Assembly (NCBI GenBank): GCA_017616775.1
Contig: JAFZXM010000022.1
Coordinates: 1 to 37,461, forward strand
DNA length: 37,461 nucleotides
Source: Bacteroidales bacterium
Lineage (GTDB): Bacteria; Bacteroidota; Bacteroidia; Bacteroidales; WCHB1-69
Direction: 5' to 3'
Positions 1-8,227 of this stretch are shown here, piece by piece. The position numbers were made by a program, and so were the translations under genes. Numbering within the stretch: the stretch's first letter is position 1; each line of letters opens with the position of its first letter. Under the pieces are notes generated by a model. It ran no database searches. It was not told the origin of the DNA and saw only the letters and a program-made list of their open reading frames with translations.

Positions 1-52
1 CACTCTCAAGCGGTCTTGTTTTTTCTGTCCGTCACACGGACGGTAAACCTTG

Positions 53-150
53 CTTGACAGCCGCTGAACAAAATATTTGCGGCATACTCCTGACACTTCG
101 ACAGGCTCAGTGTCCGGAAGAAAGAGCGGAAAGGGGTATTCAGGCATAAA
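53..150 (+). repeat. Degenerate copy 1 of a ~100-bp hairpin repeat
   Basis: The best-conserved part (91-150) matches copies 2 and 3: CACTTCGACAGGCTCAGTG followed by TCCGGAAG, a GCGG-rich stretch, and TTCAGGCATAAAA. Upstream similarity is weaker, from about 53. It lies beyond the minus-strand ATPase gene, just past that gene's terminator. The rest of 1-323 holds no gene that I can see. Confidence 0.7.
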
Positions 151-151
151 A

Positions 152-187
152 TAACAAAAATCCGCAGCCTGCGGGCTGTGGATTGAT
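152..187 (-). terminator. Rho-independent terminator of the ATPase gene
   Basis: An 11-bp inverted repeat (159-169 with 174-184, one mismatch, four-base loop) is followed on the minus strand by a T-rich run. It lies about 140 bases past the stop codon of the minus-strand ATPase gene, with no other gene between. Confidence 0.65.
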
Positions 188-323
188 TCTTTCTTGACCG
201 TTCTAAGAAACGTTTTTTCTCCTATTCTTTGAAAAATTTCATTGAGTGAGTTTTTTTGCATAGATATAAATTTCATCTTGTACAAAAATACTGCATTATA
301 CAAATGCGGGAAGCCCGTTCCTG

Positions 324-1580
324 TTATTTATCTAAACAACTGATATCCAATAAAAAGTTAAATATTCCTATCCGATAAATGCCATTGTAATCATACATAC
401 CTCTTGCATAATCTCCTGAGATAATAATCTTGCGAAAATTATCTCCTATTTTCATGAGCGGACGTTGTTCCTGATTTGCCTTGGCTTTATCGGGTAGCAT
501 ATATGCCGACTGTATATAAATTCTCTGCGAACCACGATTGACAACATAATCTACCTCCAACACTTTGCGAACCGTTTTTCCTTGCCCGTTCTTTTCAAAG
601 GTCTCTACCAACCCTACATCCACCGTATAGCCACGAGAGCGAAGTTCGTTATATAGCACATTCTCCATCAAATGGCTGAACTCGACTTGACGAAATCCTA
701 AAATAGCGTTGCGGATACCCGTATCTTCAAAATAATATTTGCTGTCTGCACCGATATATTTGCGTCCTTTAATATTATAACGCAATGCCTCCTCTACTAA
801 GAATGCTTCTTTCAAATACTCAATATATTTATTAATAGTATTAGCAGAGATTTTTATCTTTGCCGCCGACATAAAGGAATTGGCTATTTTGGTGGGATTT
901 ACGGCTGAACCCATAACAGATGCCAAAACACGAAAGATGTATTCCAGACCTTCTTCATTATGCAAATGATATCGTTCGATAATATCTTTGAGATATATCG
1001 TGCGATATAAATCCTTTAAATAAGATTCTTTTTCCTCAGGAACAGTCATCTTGGCTACTGCCGGCAATCCGCCGTAAGTGTAGTAATCCGCTAAAGCCTC
1101 TCCTTTGTCTCCGCCAACACTTTCATAATACTCGGCAAAACTCAACGGATGTACACGTATCTCCCAGCCTCTTCCCCGGAACTCTGTAAGCACATCTTTA
1201 CTAAGAAACTTGGAATTACTTCCGGAAACATAAGTCTGTACATTCCGTTTGTGCGCCATGCTTAACAATACGCCAACAAAATCTTCTGCCAATTGCACCT
1301 CATCCAAAATGACATAATTCATTTGTCTATCATCAATAATATGATTGTCTATATATTCCAACAATTTATCCGGATTGCGTAACAACTTATTGTGATTGTC
1401 ATCCAAGGCTAAACCAATAATGTGGTCTTCTTGCACACCTTGTGATAATAGATAATTATAGAATATATTGAACAACAGATATGATTTACCGCATCTGCGG
1501 ACACCTGTAATTATTTTTATCATGTCATTTTTATCGGCTCTGATAAGCTTTTGAAGATACAAATCACGATTAAAAACCAT
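324..1580 (-). CDS. AAA-family ATPase with DUF4143 domain
   Basis: A 418-residue P-loop protein of the AAA_14/DUF4143 group, common as solitary accessory genes in Bacteroidota. Visible features are a Walker A loop GVRRCGKS at residues 26-33, a Walker B strand ending ILDE at 91-94, and a sensor-like YVSGSNSKFLS near 118-127. A helical middle leads to a C-terminal DUF4143 region with the nuclease-fold-like string EVDYVV, but the usual second strand (EVK) reads IQSAY, so nuclease activity should not be assumed. No signal peptide or membrane segment, so it is cytoplasmic. Molecular role in this family is largely unknown. It stands alone, with its own promoter and terminator, in a repeat-rich stretch. 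The ATG at 1580 is right for the motif spacing. The family call is firm; function is not assigned. Confidence 0.9.
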   Translation of the reverse strand: MVFNRDLYLQKLIRADKNDMIKIITGVRRCGKSYLLFNIFYNYLLSQGVQEDHIIGLALDDNHNKLLRNPDKLLEYIDNHIIDDRQMNYVILDEVQLAEDFVGVLLSMAHKRNVQTYVSGSNSKFLSKDVLTEFRGRGWEIRVHPLSFAEYYESVGGDKGEALADYYTYGGLPAVAKMTVPEEKESYLKDLYRTIYLKDIIERYHLHNEEGLEYIFRVLASVMGSAVNPTKIANSFMSAAKIKISANTINKYIEYLKEAFLVEEALRYNIKGRKYIGADSKYYFEDTGIRNAILGFRQVEFSHLMENVLYNELRSRGYTVDVGLVETFEKNGQGKTVRKVLEVDYVVNRGSQRIYIQSAYMLPDKAKANQEQRPLMKIGDNFRKIIISGDYARGMYDYNGIYRIGIFNFLLDISCLDK

Positions 1581-1597
1581 AACTAATAAATTTTTTT

Positions 1598-1611
1598 TGT
1601 GGAATTACACA
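1598..1611. promoter_or_regulatory. TGTG-N6-CACA palindrome, proximal copy
   Basis: TGTGGAATTACACA is a near-perfect dyad at the predicted transcription start of the ATPase gene. It belongs to a ~30-base segment repeated imperfectly about 94 bases further upstream. The shape resembles Crp/Fnr-family operators, but no regulator is identified here. Confidence 0.35.
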
Positions 1612-1622
1612 ATTTTACGCTG

Positions 1623-1654
1623 CAAAGGTAGTATATTTTTTTGAAATACGCAAA
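1623..1654 (-). promoter_or_regulatory. Bacteroidota promoter for the ATPase gene
   Basis: On the minus strand the -7 box TACCTTTG lies at 1623-1630 and a TTTG -33 box at 1651-1654, 20 bases apart, which is the canonical TTTG-N19-21-TAnnTTTG arrangement. The leader would be about 35 bases. Confidence 0.75.
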
Positions 1655-1691
1655 AATTCCGCCTGAAAAGTGTCTGTTTTTAGAGTTTTTT

Positions 1692-1705
1692 TGTGGAAAT
1701 ACACA
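1692..1705. promoter_or_regulatory. TGTG-N6-CACA palindrome, distal copy
   Basis: TGTGGAAATACACA sits within a second copy of the T-run/GTGGAA/TACACA/TTTACGCT segment found at 1590-1619. It lies upstream of the ATPase promoter on the minus strand. Confidence 0.3.
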
Positions 1706-1747
1706 GATTTACGCTATCAATAACAGAAACCACAGAGTATATACAGC

Positions 1748-1868
1748 CCGCCCAGGGCGGAAATTTCGGTTGAAGACAGTTGAAAAAATGTTTAGGGCAT
1801 TTTCCGGGCACTTCGACAAGCTCAGTGTCCGGAAGAGATGGCGGAGAAAGGGGGTTCAGGCATAAAAA
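1748..1868 (+). repeat. Copy 2 of the hairpin repeat
   Basis: It starts with the small hairpin CCGCCCAGGGCGG, continues GAAATTTCGGTTGA, and then has an 11-bp stem (TTCCGGGCACT with AGTGTCCGGAA, one G-T pair) around the loop TCGACAAGCTC. It ends in a GGCGG-rich stretch and TTCAGGCATAAAA. It is in the same orientation as copies 1 and 3. With the two palindromes it fills most of 1581-1958, which holds no credible gene. Confidence 0.85.
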
Positions 1869-1900
1869 AACAACACCCGAACATACATTCGGGTGTTGTG
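1864..1900 (-). terminator. Rho-independent terminator of the barrel-protein gene
   Basis: A perfect 11-bp inverted repeat (CAACACCCGAA 1871-1881, TTCGGGTGTTG 1889-1899) is followed by seven T on the minus strand. It lies about 60 bases past the stop of the minus-strand gene ending at 1959. Confidence 0.85.
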
Positions 1901-1958
1901 GAGTTTTTATCGTTGGCAGGACTGCTAATGTTGGTTTTGCAGCAAAGCGTTTTGATAT

Positions 1959-2534
1959 TTAAAATACATAGTAAAATCCCATACCTAAGCTTAAATCATT
2001 TAGATGCAAGCCTATAGAATAGGTCTTTTGGGTGTTATATCTAAATGCAACTGCAGACAATTTTACATCCATCTTAAAATGGTCGGTAAACCGATATTCT
2101 GCACCGATGCGTGCTCCTACACAAAAGCTCCATGCTCCACGCATTATGTCACTAGAACTATCACTGTATAGGTGACGATTAACATAGATAAGTCCATCTA
2201 TAAACAATTTCAGTTTTTCTCTGTTAAAAAAACCATATCTGAAATAGGGTGCTATTCCATATACATATTCAGAAGATATTTCAGGAGTTATATAAATAAG
2301 GCTTGTTGGAAATTTAGTATATTTGTATTGGAATAGGAATGCTCCACCCAATGACCATTGTGAATTAAAACTATAACCAAAATCGGGAGAAAAAACTAAA
2401 TTTAACGTTTTATAATCGGAAAAACGAGATTCTACTCCAAAATCCAAATTTCCGCCCAAATACCATTGGGCTTGAAGCTCTTTTACACTACATGTTGTTA
2501 TCATAAACAACAAAACTATTGCTATCTTTTTCAT
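1959..2534 (-). CDS. Small outer-membrane beta-barrel protein
   Basis: A 191-residue exported protein. A signal peptide (Lys-Lys, hydrophobic core, cleavage likely after LQAQ near residue 23) precedes alternating polar/aromatic strands. The protein ends in a terminal strand closing YYVF, the aromatic C-terminus expected for BAM-assembled barrels. Glycine-rich turns and repeated aromatic pairs (YFRYGFF, YRFTDHF) fit the OmpA/porin-like beta-barrel families (outer_membrane_beta-barrel class) of Bacteroidota. Partner and substrate cannot be read. It is monocistronic, with a promoter about 120 bases upstream and a strong terminator downstream, and is bracketed by two copies of the ~100-bp repeat. 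The ATG at 2534 directly precedes the signal peptide. Confidence 0.8.
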   Translation of the reverse strand: MKKIAIVLLFMITTCSVKELQAQWYLGGNLDFGVESRFSDYKTLNLVFSPDFGYSFNSQWSLGGAFLFQYKYTKFPTSLIYITPEISSEYVYGIAPYFRYGFFNREKLKLFIDGLIYVNRHLYSDSSSDIMRGAWSFCVGARIGAEYRFTDHFKMDVKLSAVAFRYNTQKTYSIGLHLNDLSLGMGFYYVF

Positions 2535-2654
2535 AATATAATGTTTTTTGGCAACCTCTAATTTTTACTAATTTTTCCTTTCATTGTAGTTTTTGACAGC
2601 AGAGGCTGCATTAGAACTATCCAAACCACAACAAAGGGGTTATTTTTCAATCCG

Positions 2655-2662
2655 CAAAGATA
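2655..2662 (-). promoter_or_regulatory. -7 box for the small barrel gene
   Basis: TATCTTTG on the minus strand, followed by GC as in other promoters here. It gives a leader of roughly 110 bases. No clear -33 box was found. Confidence 0.55.
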
Positions 2663-2709
2663 TAGAAAAAATTTTGAATAAAACAGATTTACAAGAAAAA
2701 AAACTGCCC

Positions 2710-2815
2710 TTCCGCCCAGCGGCGGAAATTTCGGTTGACGGAAACTGAAAAAAATGTTTGGAGCATTTTCCGGGCACTTCGACAAGCTCAGTGTCCGAAA
2801 GAAACGGCGGAAAAG
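2710..2815 (+). repeat. Copy 3 of the hairpin repeat
   Basis: It opens with a 7-bp hairpin TTCCGCC-CAGC-GGCGGAA. Then come the shared AATTTCGGTTGA and TGAAAAAAATGTTTG segments and the CCGGGCACT/AGTGTCCG hairpin around TCGACAAGCTC. It is closely similar to 1748-1868 over about 95 bases. It lies beyond the 3' end of wecB on the minus strand. The gene-free stretch 2535-2894 holds only this repeat and the promoter at 2655. Confidence 0.85.
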
Positions 2816-2894
2816 ATTGCTTTTCTTTTTGCCGCTTTATTTTTTGCTAATCTTTTGCAACAAACCTATTGTTTTGCACCCTGTTTTTTGTCAA

Positions 2895-3974
2895 TCAAAA
2901 ACCTCCATGTTGCACAATATAGCGGACGATATCCTCTCCTGCATGACCGGTGCCGTACAAGGGCAGTCCAAAATCCGCTTTTTTATCCAGCATAAATTGT
3001 GTTTTACGGATAATATCCTCCTGCTTTGTTCCACACAACACATTGCAACCGCAGTCTGTCAATTCCACCCATTCCGTCTGTTCACGCATGGTAACGCATT
3101 TCTTTTTGAAAAAATAGGCTTCTTTTTGCAAACCTCCGCTGTCGGTCATAATCATTTGTGCATGATTGATAAGATACAACATCTCAAAATACCCTACCGG
3201 CTCCATAAAGGTGACGGCACTGTCAGCGAAATGATAATTTGCAGCTTCCAAGGCGGATTTTGTACGAGGATGCAGCGGCAAAACTATCGGCATAATATGT
3301 CGGGATATGTATTCCAATGCTGCAAACACCGACAATAAAATTTGAATATTGTCGGTAGTTGCTGCCCTATGCAAAGTAGTGAGGATATAATTACTCGGGA
3401 TATTTTCTTGCGGCGCCCTTGCCTTGCCGGCATAATACAATGCCGCATCATACATCACATCGCCGCAAAGCACTATTTTACTGCACCCGTTTTCCATGCC
3501 CTCTTTTTGCAGCTGCCGGACAGCATTTTCGGTAGGACAAAACAAGATACTGCTGATTCTGTCGGTTACTATCCGGTTGACCTCCTCCGGCATTTGCATA
3601 TTGAAAGACCGCAAACCTGCTTCCACATGGGCTAAAGGGATGTGTAATTTAACAGCCGCCAAAGCTCCTGACAAAGTGGAATCGGTATCACCATATACCA
3701 ATACCATATCGGGATGTTCTTGCAAGAGCACCTGCTCTATGCCTTCCAACATTCGTCCTGTCATGGCTCCGTGCGTCATGCCATGCACCGCCAAGTTGTA
3801 ATCCGGGGCAGGAATGTCCATTTCGCTAAAAAACACTTCGGACATATTCTTGTCATAATGCTGTCCGGTATGCACTATCACCTCTTTTATACTGCCATTG
3901 CGTGCCAAAGCCCTGCTGACTGCCGCCGCCTTAACAAATTGGGGCCTTGCCCCGACTATGGTTGCTATTTTCAT
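2895..3974 (-). CDS. wecB: UDP-N-acetylglucosamine 2-epimerase (non-hydrolysing)
   Basis: A 359-residue GT-B-fold epimerase converting UDP-GlcNAc to UDP-ManNAc for surface polysaccharide synthesis. It starts with the family's hallmark N-terminus (KIATIVGARPQFVKAAAVSRAL). It also has HTGQHYDKNMSEVFF, VYGDTDSTLSGALAA near residue 93, HVEAGLRSF near 116, the PEEVNR string near 129, and TDSGGLQKEA near 277. These are conserved UDP- and substrate-binding positions, and the length is normal for the family. The start overlaps the end of the O-antigen-ligase-like gene by 44 bases, so the two are probably translated from one message. Cytoplasmic. A ManNAc-derived sugar in LPS or capsule is the likely destination. 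Confidence 0.95.
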   Translation of the reverse strand: MKIATIVGARPQFVKAAAVSRALARNGSIKEVIVHTGQHYDKNMSEVFFSEMDIPAPDYNLAVHGMTHGAMTGRMLEGIEQVLLQEHPDMVLVYGDTDSTLSGALAAVKLHIPLAHVEAGLRSFNMQMPEEVNRIVTDRISSILFCPTENAVRQLQKEGMENGCSKIVLCGDVMYDAALYYAGKARAPQENIPSNYILTTLHRAATTDNIQILLSVFAALEYISRHIMPIVLPLHPRTKSALEAANYHFADSAVTFMEPVGYFEMLYLINHAQMIMTDSGGLQKEAYFFKKKCVTMREQTEWVELTDCGCNVLCGTKQEDIIRKTQFMLDKKADFGLPLYGTGHAGEDIVRYIVQHGGF

Positions 3975-5232
3975 GATCTGTTTTTTTATCGGATACTTCC
4001 ATCATCAAAACACAAGTGAAAAATACGGCAAACATGATGCCGTCTTGCCGTTCCAACATGGATTCAAACATAAAATTAATCATAATCAGTACCCCGAATA
4101 AGCACAAGACCTCATTACGACTTTTGACACCGATATACATTATGTATGATAACCAACCCATCAATGCCAAAATGCCGGGCAATCCCATGCTTGCCAAAGC
4201 CTGCAGATATTGGTTATGGGCATTCAAATCCTTTTTCGCCGACACCCAATATTGATGTTGACGGTAAAAATTTTGTTGTTCCTGTTGAAAATCAGCTATT
4301 CCGACCCCTTTGGGAAAATATTGCTTACCGATACTCCATGCTGCCTGCCATGCCTGTACACGGGCATCTTTAGGTGATGACTTATGATACCGTTGAGACA
4401 ACTCATTGGTTACCACCGATTGAGTAACTATCACTCTATTCTGCTGGCGAGGAAGCAATAAAAAGCTAATACAGAAACACATTACCGGTATCAATGTACT
4501 CAATATCCATTGCTTAATATGATATCTTTCAAAACAAGATACATATACAAAATATAAGAATAAGATAACAATAAAAGCTAATATCCCCGCCCGTGAACCC
4601 GACAATACCACTCCTATGGACAAAAAGACATTGATGATATGAATCATCACCTTAACTTTTATACTTAATTCCTTATTGTATAATAAATCCACCATGAATA
4701 TTATTGCCATGGTATACATCATGGACAAATAGGCAGGATGCCTCAACCAACCTGTAAGGGTGGAATAATAATAATTATAAAAATGAAAATGAGACAGCTC
4801 CCCTATATATGCATGCAATATGCACATCAACAACGACAAGACACATGCTATAGCATAAGTTAACTTGAAACATATCCATTTTTTTTCATCCATATAGTCT
4901 ACCATAGGAATAAGCAATGCACATGGTAAAAGCACAAAAGGAAGCTTTTGAAACCAATCGTTAACATTTTTGCCGGATGATATCAACATTCCGTAAATAT
5001 ATGCCGTATACAAAAACATAAAAAGCAGAATCAAAATTATATGTGAACGTGCTGCCTTACATCTTTGTTTGTGACACAGGCCCGCCACCCGACCTGTTAT
5101 CCACCACAAAAACAGGGCAAGTACCATCCATGGAGTGATGTTGGCACCCGCATTGGGTGAAGTGGTAGGCAACACCAAGGCAAATGCCGACAATAAAATC
5201 CAAAAAACATTTTTACAGACGGTATTCCACAT
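3931..5232 (-). CDS. O-antigen ligase / polymerase-like membrane protein
   Basis: About 433 residues with roughly 10-12 hydrophobic membrane segments. A large periplasmic loop near two-thirds of the length contains RVQAWQAAWSIGKQYFPKGVGIADFQ, the Wzy_C/WaaL pattern in which arginine and the following motif contact the undecaprenyl-linked glycan. SGSRAGILAF is also typical of the family. It should join or polymerise O-antigen-type glycans at the outer face of the inner membrane. The ATG at 5232 is chosen because an upstream in-frame TTG at 5274 would translate the promoter itself. WaaL and Wzy cannot be separated from sequence alone. It is followed by wecB, with gmhA divergent. Confidence 0.85.
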   Translation of the reverse strand: MWNTVCKNVFWILLSAFALVLPTTSPNAGANITPWMVLALFLWWITGRVAGLCHKQRCKAARSHIILILLFMFLYTAYIYGMLISSGKNVNDWFQKLPFVLLPCALLIPMVDYMDEKKWICFKLTYAIACVLSLLMCILHAYIGELSHFHFYNYYYSTLTGWLRHPAYLSMMYTMAIIFMVDLLYNKELSIKVKVMIHIINVFLSIGVVLSGSRAGILAFIVILFLYFVYVSCFERYHIKQWILSTLIPVMCFCISFLLLPRQQNRVIVTQSVVTNELSQRYHKSSPKDARVQAWQAAWSIGKQYFPKGVGIADFQQEQQNFYRQHQYWVSAKKDLNAHNQYLQALASMGLPGILALMGWLSYIMYIGVKSRNEVLCLFGVLIMINFMFESMLERQDGIMFAVFFTCVLMMEVSDKKTDHENSNHSRGKAPIC

Positions 5233-5245
5233 ATATTTTTTTTTG

Positions 5246-5253
5246 CAAAGATA
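5246..5253 (-). promoter_or_regulatory. -7 box for the ligase-wecB unit
   Basis: TATCTTTG on the minus strand, in the extended context AAAAAATGT-TATCTTTG-CAAA. It is very close to the ATG at 5232, giving a leader of only about 8 bases. Confidence 0.7.
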
Positions 5254-5313
5254 ACATTTTTTATCACATGACAATATTTTTCGCTATTCTTTATACCATC
5301 CGTTTTTTTTATG

Positions 5314-5321
5314 TACTTTTG
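5314..5321 (+). promoter_or_regulatory. -7 box for gmhA
   Basis: TACTTTTG followed by CA, about 19 bases before the gmhA ATG. Its position rules out the upstream in-frame start at 5184. Confidence 0.65.
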
Positions 5322-5339
5322 CATTTTATATTGTTAATT

Positions 5340-5915
5340 ATGCAAACCGATATTATATCTTGTATTAAAGCTTCTATTGCTGCAAAAGAACAAATATTGC
5401 TCGATAAAACATTGATGCAAAACATAGAAATAGCCGCTGCCGCCATTATTAATGCCTGCCGTAACGAACAAAAAGTGCTTTTTTGCGGTAACGGCGGAAG
5501 TGCCGCCGATGCCCAACATTTGGCGGCGGAACTATCCGGACGGTTTTATCTCAACCGCCGGCCTTTATATGCCGAAGCATTGCACGTGAACACATCCTAT
5601 ATCACTGCCGCCGCCAACGATTACGGTTACAATGCCGTTTATGCCCGCATGATAGAAGCCTGCGGCAAAAAAAATGATATTTTAGTGGCCATTTCCACAT
5701 CGGGCAATTCGGAAAATATAATAGCAGCCATACAAAAAGCCCGCCAAACAGGCCTGTATGTCATCGGCTTGACCGGCCGGGACGGCGGTAAAATGAAGTC
5801 CATGTGCCACTGCCTGCTTAATGTACCCTCACAAGACACCCCCCGCATACAGGAAATGCATATCACAATAGGGCATATTTTATGCTACCTTACAGAAAAA
5901 AATTTGTTCGCCTAA
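5340..5915 (+). CDS. gmhA: Phosphoheptose isomerase (SIS domain)
   Basis: A 191-residue single-SIS-domain protein matching GmhA, which converts sedoheptulose 7-phosphate to D-glycero-D-manno-heptose 7-phosphate for LPS inner core or S-layer/glycan heptose. Seen are CGNGGSAADAQHLAAELSGR at 49-68, AISTSGNSENIIAA near 118-131, GLTGRDGGKM, and a C-terminal QEMHITIGHILC that carries metal-site-type Gln/His residues. The ATG at 5340 is preferred because it directly follows the promoter and gives the standard family length. The 3' end overlaps the convergent OstA-like gene by four bases. It faces the ligase-wecB unit, consistent with envelope glycan synthesis. Confidence 0.92.
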   Translation: MQTDIISCIKASIAAKEQILLDKTLMQNIEIAAAAIINACRNEQKVLFCGNGGSAADAQHLAAELSGRFYLNRRPLYAEALHVNTSYITAAANDYGYNAVYARMIEACGKKNDILVAISTSGNSENIIAAIQKARQTGLYVIGLTGRDGGKMKSMCHCLLNVPSQDTPRIQEMHITIGHILCYLTEKNLFA

Positions 5916-7456
5916 TTTTCTATTGCCGCATTATATGCTTCCGCCCTGAAAATATCAAACCTGTCTATAGGGCGATAGATATTAAGCCACTTGAAATTAT
6001 TCAATTTATCGGCAGGCAACTTGTCTTCAGGATACATTTCCCCTTTTACCTGATGATAAAAACGTATTTGACTCACTTCATTGTCTTCAAAAAATATACG
6101 CATGGACGCCGAAGCCGATTTTTGCACCCCTAACAAAGACTGATCGTCCTCCTGCACATAATACAAACATTCCGCATTGGCATCTATAAATACGGTGCTG
6201 ATATTGTTGTTCTCAAAATCCACCAACATGTTTGCACCTTTTATCTGGTTAAATTTAAGTTCTTTGAATACATCCGCTACTATAAAGGCATTGTTGATAA
6301 ACTGCATTTGACTGATTTGCCCGTTTTTTAACAATAATTTGACGGTATCCGACAACAATTGGTTCTCTCCCGTCCACAATACAGGACTCCCTATCATCAA
6401 TATAATAGAATCTATTGCGTTATAAGACAACGAATCACACGCCCCCTGAATATCATTTCTATAAAACCGCACATTGTAATAGGTGTACATGTATTCCAAT
6501 TCTTGTGCTGAGTCGAATGATGCCCACATTTGCTCCCCGTGCATAAACAAACTGTCTTCATTTTCAATAATCACCGCCACCGCACTGTCTATTAAATAAG
6601 CATATCCTTTCTCCTTTTGATACTCCGCATAATTGCTTGTAAAATAAACATTCTGCGTAGAATCATAAATATATACATTACTGCGGGCTACACCTAAATC
6701 ATGCTCCAAATCATACCATATAGTATCAGCGGAAAGACATTGCGTATTGTTATACATTCTGGCACTGTCTTCAAATTGACATACATTGCTGTAAGTATTG
6801 TACCACCCGTAATTGCATGTCATATAATTATCATCGGACGAAATAACGGTGGGACCCAAAAAATACGCTATCTCCGTTAACGTATTGTATCGCAATGTAT
6901 CCGATTCCACCTTGTATTGCGGCGTGACAAGAACCACACTGTCCTTGAAAAAAACATCATTGCTTACGGTATAATACCATCCCTGACGACTTATCAATGT
7001 GGATTTACCGCTCACCACTTTCCCGTAAGTGTTGTAATATGCACGCTCCGTATTTCTGTCATATACCAACTTATCGGTGTACAAAGTGGTGTTTTCATCG
7101 GTAAGCACTACCGTATCTTTTGTTATCACAGCTATTTTGCTGTTTCCGTCGTACAATATATGGTTGCCGTAAAGCATTACCGAATCGTTGAGATGTACTA
7201 CCAAATTTTCACCATACGCATCCACGGTATTGCTCTTTTCATTGAAATATGCCGTATCACAATAACATACGGCTCCTTCATGCGAAAACTCCACATTGCC
7301 TATCAACATCTGCACATCCGCCTTGTGGGCGGCATCGTGAGTGAGTATCCGGGCCGTACATTCTATTTTCGATTTTGCATCCGATTGCCCGTGCAAACCC
7401 GATATACTGCAAAATATCAATGCCAATGCTATATATGCAACAAGTCTTCTATTCAT
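5912..7456 (-). CDS. OstA-like (LptA/LptD N-terminal type) LPS transport protein
   Basis: A 514-residue exported protein with an N-terminal signal peptide ending near LHGQ (residue ~24). It is followed by long repetitive beta-jelly-roll-type sequence: recurrent units such as GNVEFSH, CDTAYFNEK, YGENLVV, LYTDKLVYDRNTERAYYNTYGKV and SDTLRYNTLTEIAYF. This is the OstA/LptA_N pattern, forming the periplasmic bridge that carries LPS to the outer membrane. It is much longer than proteobacterial LptA and has no C-terminal LptD barrel, as is usual for the OstA-like proteins of Bacteroidota. The start overlaps the stop of the upstream barrel gene by eight bases, indicating translational coupling. Precise stoichiometry or partner is inferred. 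Confidence 0.85.
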   Translation of the reverse strand: MNRRLVAYIALALIFCSISGLHGQSDAKSKIECTARILTHDAAHKADVQMLIGNVEFSHEGAVCYCDTAYFNEKSNTVDAYGENLVVHLNDSVMLYGNHILYDGNSKIAVITKDTVVLTDENTTLYTDKLVYDRNTERAYYNTYGKVVSGKSTLISRQGWYYTVSNDVFFKDSVVLVTPQYKVESDTLRYNTLTEIAYFLGPTVISSDDNYMTCNYGWYNTYSNVCQFEDSARMYNNTQCLSADTIWYDLEHDLGVARSNVYIYDSTQNVYFTSNYAEYQKEKGYAYLIDSAVAVIIENEDSLFMHGEQMWASFDSAQELEYMYTYYNVRFYRNDIQGACDSLSYNAIDSIILMIGSPVLWTGENQLLSDTVKLLLKNGQISQMQFINNAFIVADVFKELKFNQIKGANMLVDFENNNISTVFIDANAECLYYVQEDDQSLLGVQKSASASMRIFFEDNEVSQIRFYHQVKGEMYPEDKLPADKLNNFKWLNIYRPIDRFDIFRAEAYNAAIEN

Positions 7457-8201
7457 AATTTGTTAACCGTTTACCCAAATGTATAGCCAAATAACCCGTG
7501 AGTAACAAATATTGCTTATTGACAAAGGCCATTTTTTCCACAGGAATCATATATGCATCCGCGGCAACTCCTATATCCAGCTTTATCACCAAAGCATCGT
7601 TGGAAGAAAAATCAAAACTTAACCCTGTTTTGGCATATATTCCCGGATGCACTTTCATATCCTTCATCCCTTTGTATATAGGAGCTGAAGACTTTATCAT
7701 ATTGATACTGTGCTTGTTTTCATCATACCGCTGCACTTCGGAAATAAGTTCCCCGCCTGCAGTATAGGTATATACATTTATATACACCGGCACCGAAAAA
7801 CCCAAAGATACACCTCCGTAAAAAAAATAACCCACCTCCACACCTCCGCTATAATGCTTGGTATTCAATATGCGTGTGCAACCATAACCCGCCCTTAGCA
7901 AGCCGAAATAATTTTTTTTACCATACACTATAGTGGAACCTTCCGCCAAAGCAAGACGCTGCTCCTTAAAATGCCTGTAATAGGTATATTCCATATCTAT
8001 ACCATGCTGAAGCCTGATATTTTTGATATAATCATACCTGAAACCCAAACCGACACCGTTGGTATGAATATTGGCATAAATATCCCATTGGCGCTTGCGA
8101 ACCCACAAAGTCTCAGGCTCACCCAAATTAATGTCTTGACATAGTGCCGATATAGAACTCCATAAAAAAAAGAAACAAGCCAAAAATCTGAATCGCCTCA
8201 T
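7449..8201 (-). CDS. Exported beta-barrel protein of the OstA-like operon
   Basis: About 250 residues. A hydrophobic signal peptide (RRFRFLACFFFLWSS, cleavage near SALCQ) precedes alternating strands with aromatic ends (GVGLGFRYDYI, MEYTYYRHF, GGVEVGYFFYGG). The Tyr-rich pattern fits an outer-membrane barrel. I do not recognise a named family. The ATG at 8201 is chosen because it begins the signal peptide; a longer reading from 8282 would overrun the small lipoprotein gene upstream. It sits between that lipoprotein (26 bases away) and the OstA-like gene (overlapping), so it may take part in LPS delivery or outer-membrane assembly; that role is inference from position only. Confidence 0.75.
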   Translation of the reverse strand: MRRFRFLACFFFLWSSISALCQDINLGEPETLWVRKRQWDIYANIHTNGVGLGFRYDYIKNIRLQHGIDMEYTYYRHFKEQRLALAEGSTIVYGKKNYFGLLRAGYGCTRILNTKHYSGGVEVGYFFYGGVSLGFSVPVYINVYTYTAGGELISEVQRYDENKHSINMIKSSAPIYKGMKDMKVHPGIYAKTGLSFDFSSNDALVIKLDIGVAADAYMIPVEKMAFVNKQYLLLTGYLAIHLGKRLTNYE

Positions 8202-8227
8202 ACTATCAATGCCAAAAAGGCGACACT

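Noticed and set aside
1641..1962. Two short plus-strand frames in the first repeat-rich gap
   Set aside because: They translate the hairpin repeat itself; the same peptide-like string appears from copy 3, so it is repeat sequence and not a gene.
2558..2785. Short minus-strand frame upstream of the barrel gene
   Set aside because: It spans the promoter and repeat copy 3, and has no start context or homology that I recognise.
5184..5339. N-terminal extension of gmhA
   Set aside because: It runs through both divergent promoters; the ATG at 5340 gives the normal family length.
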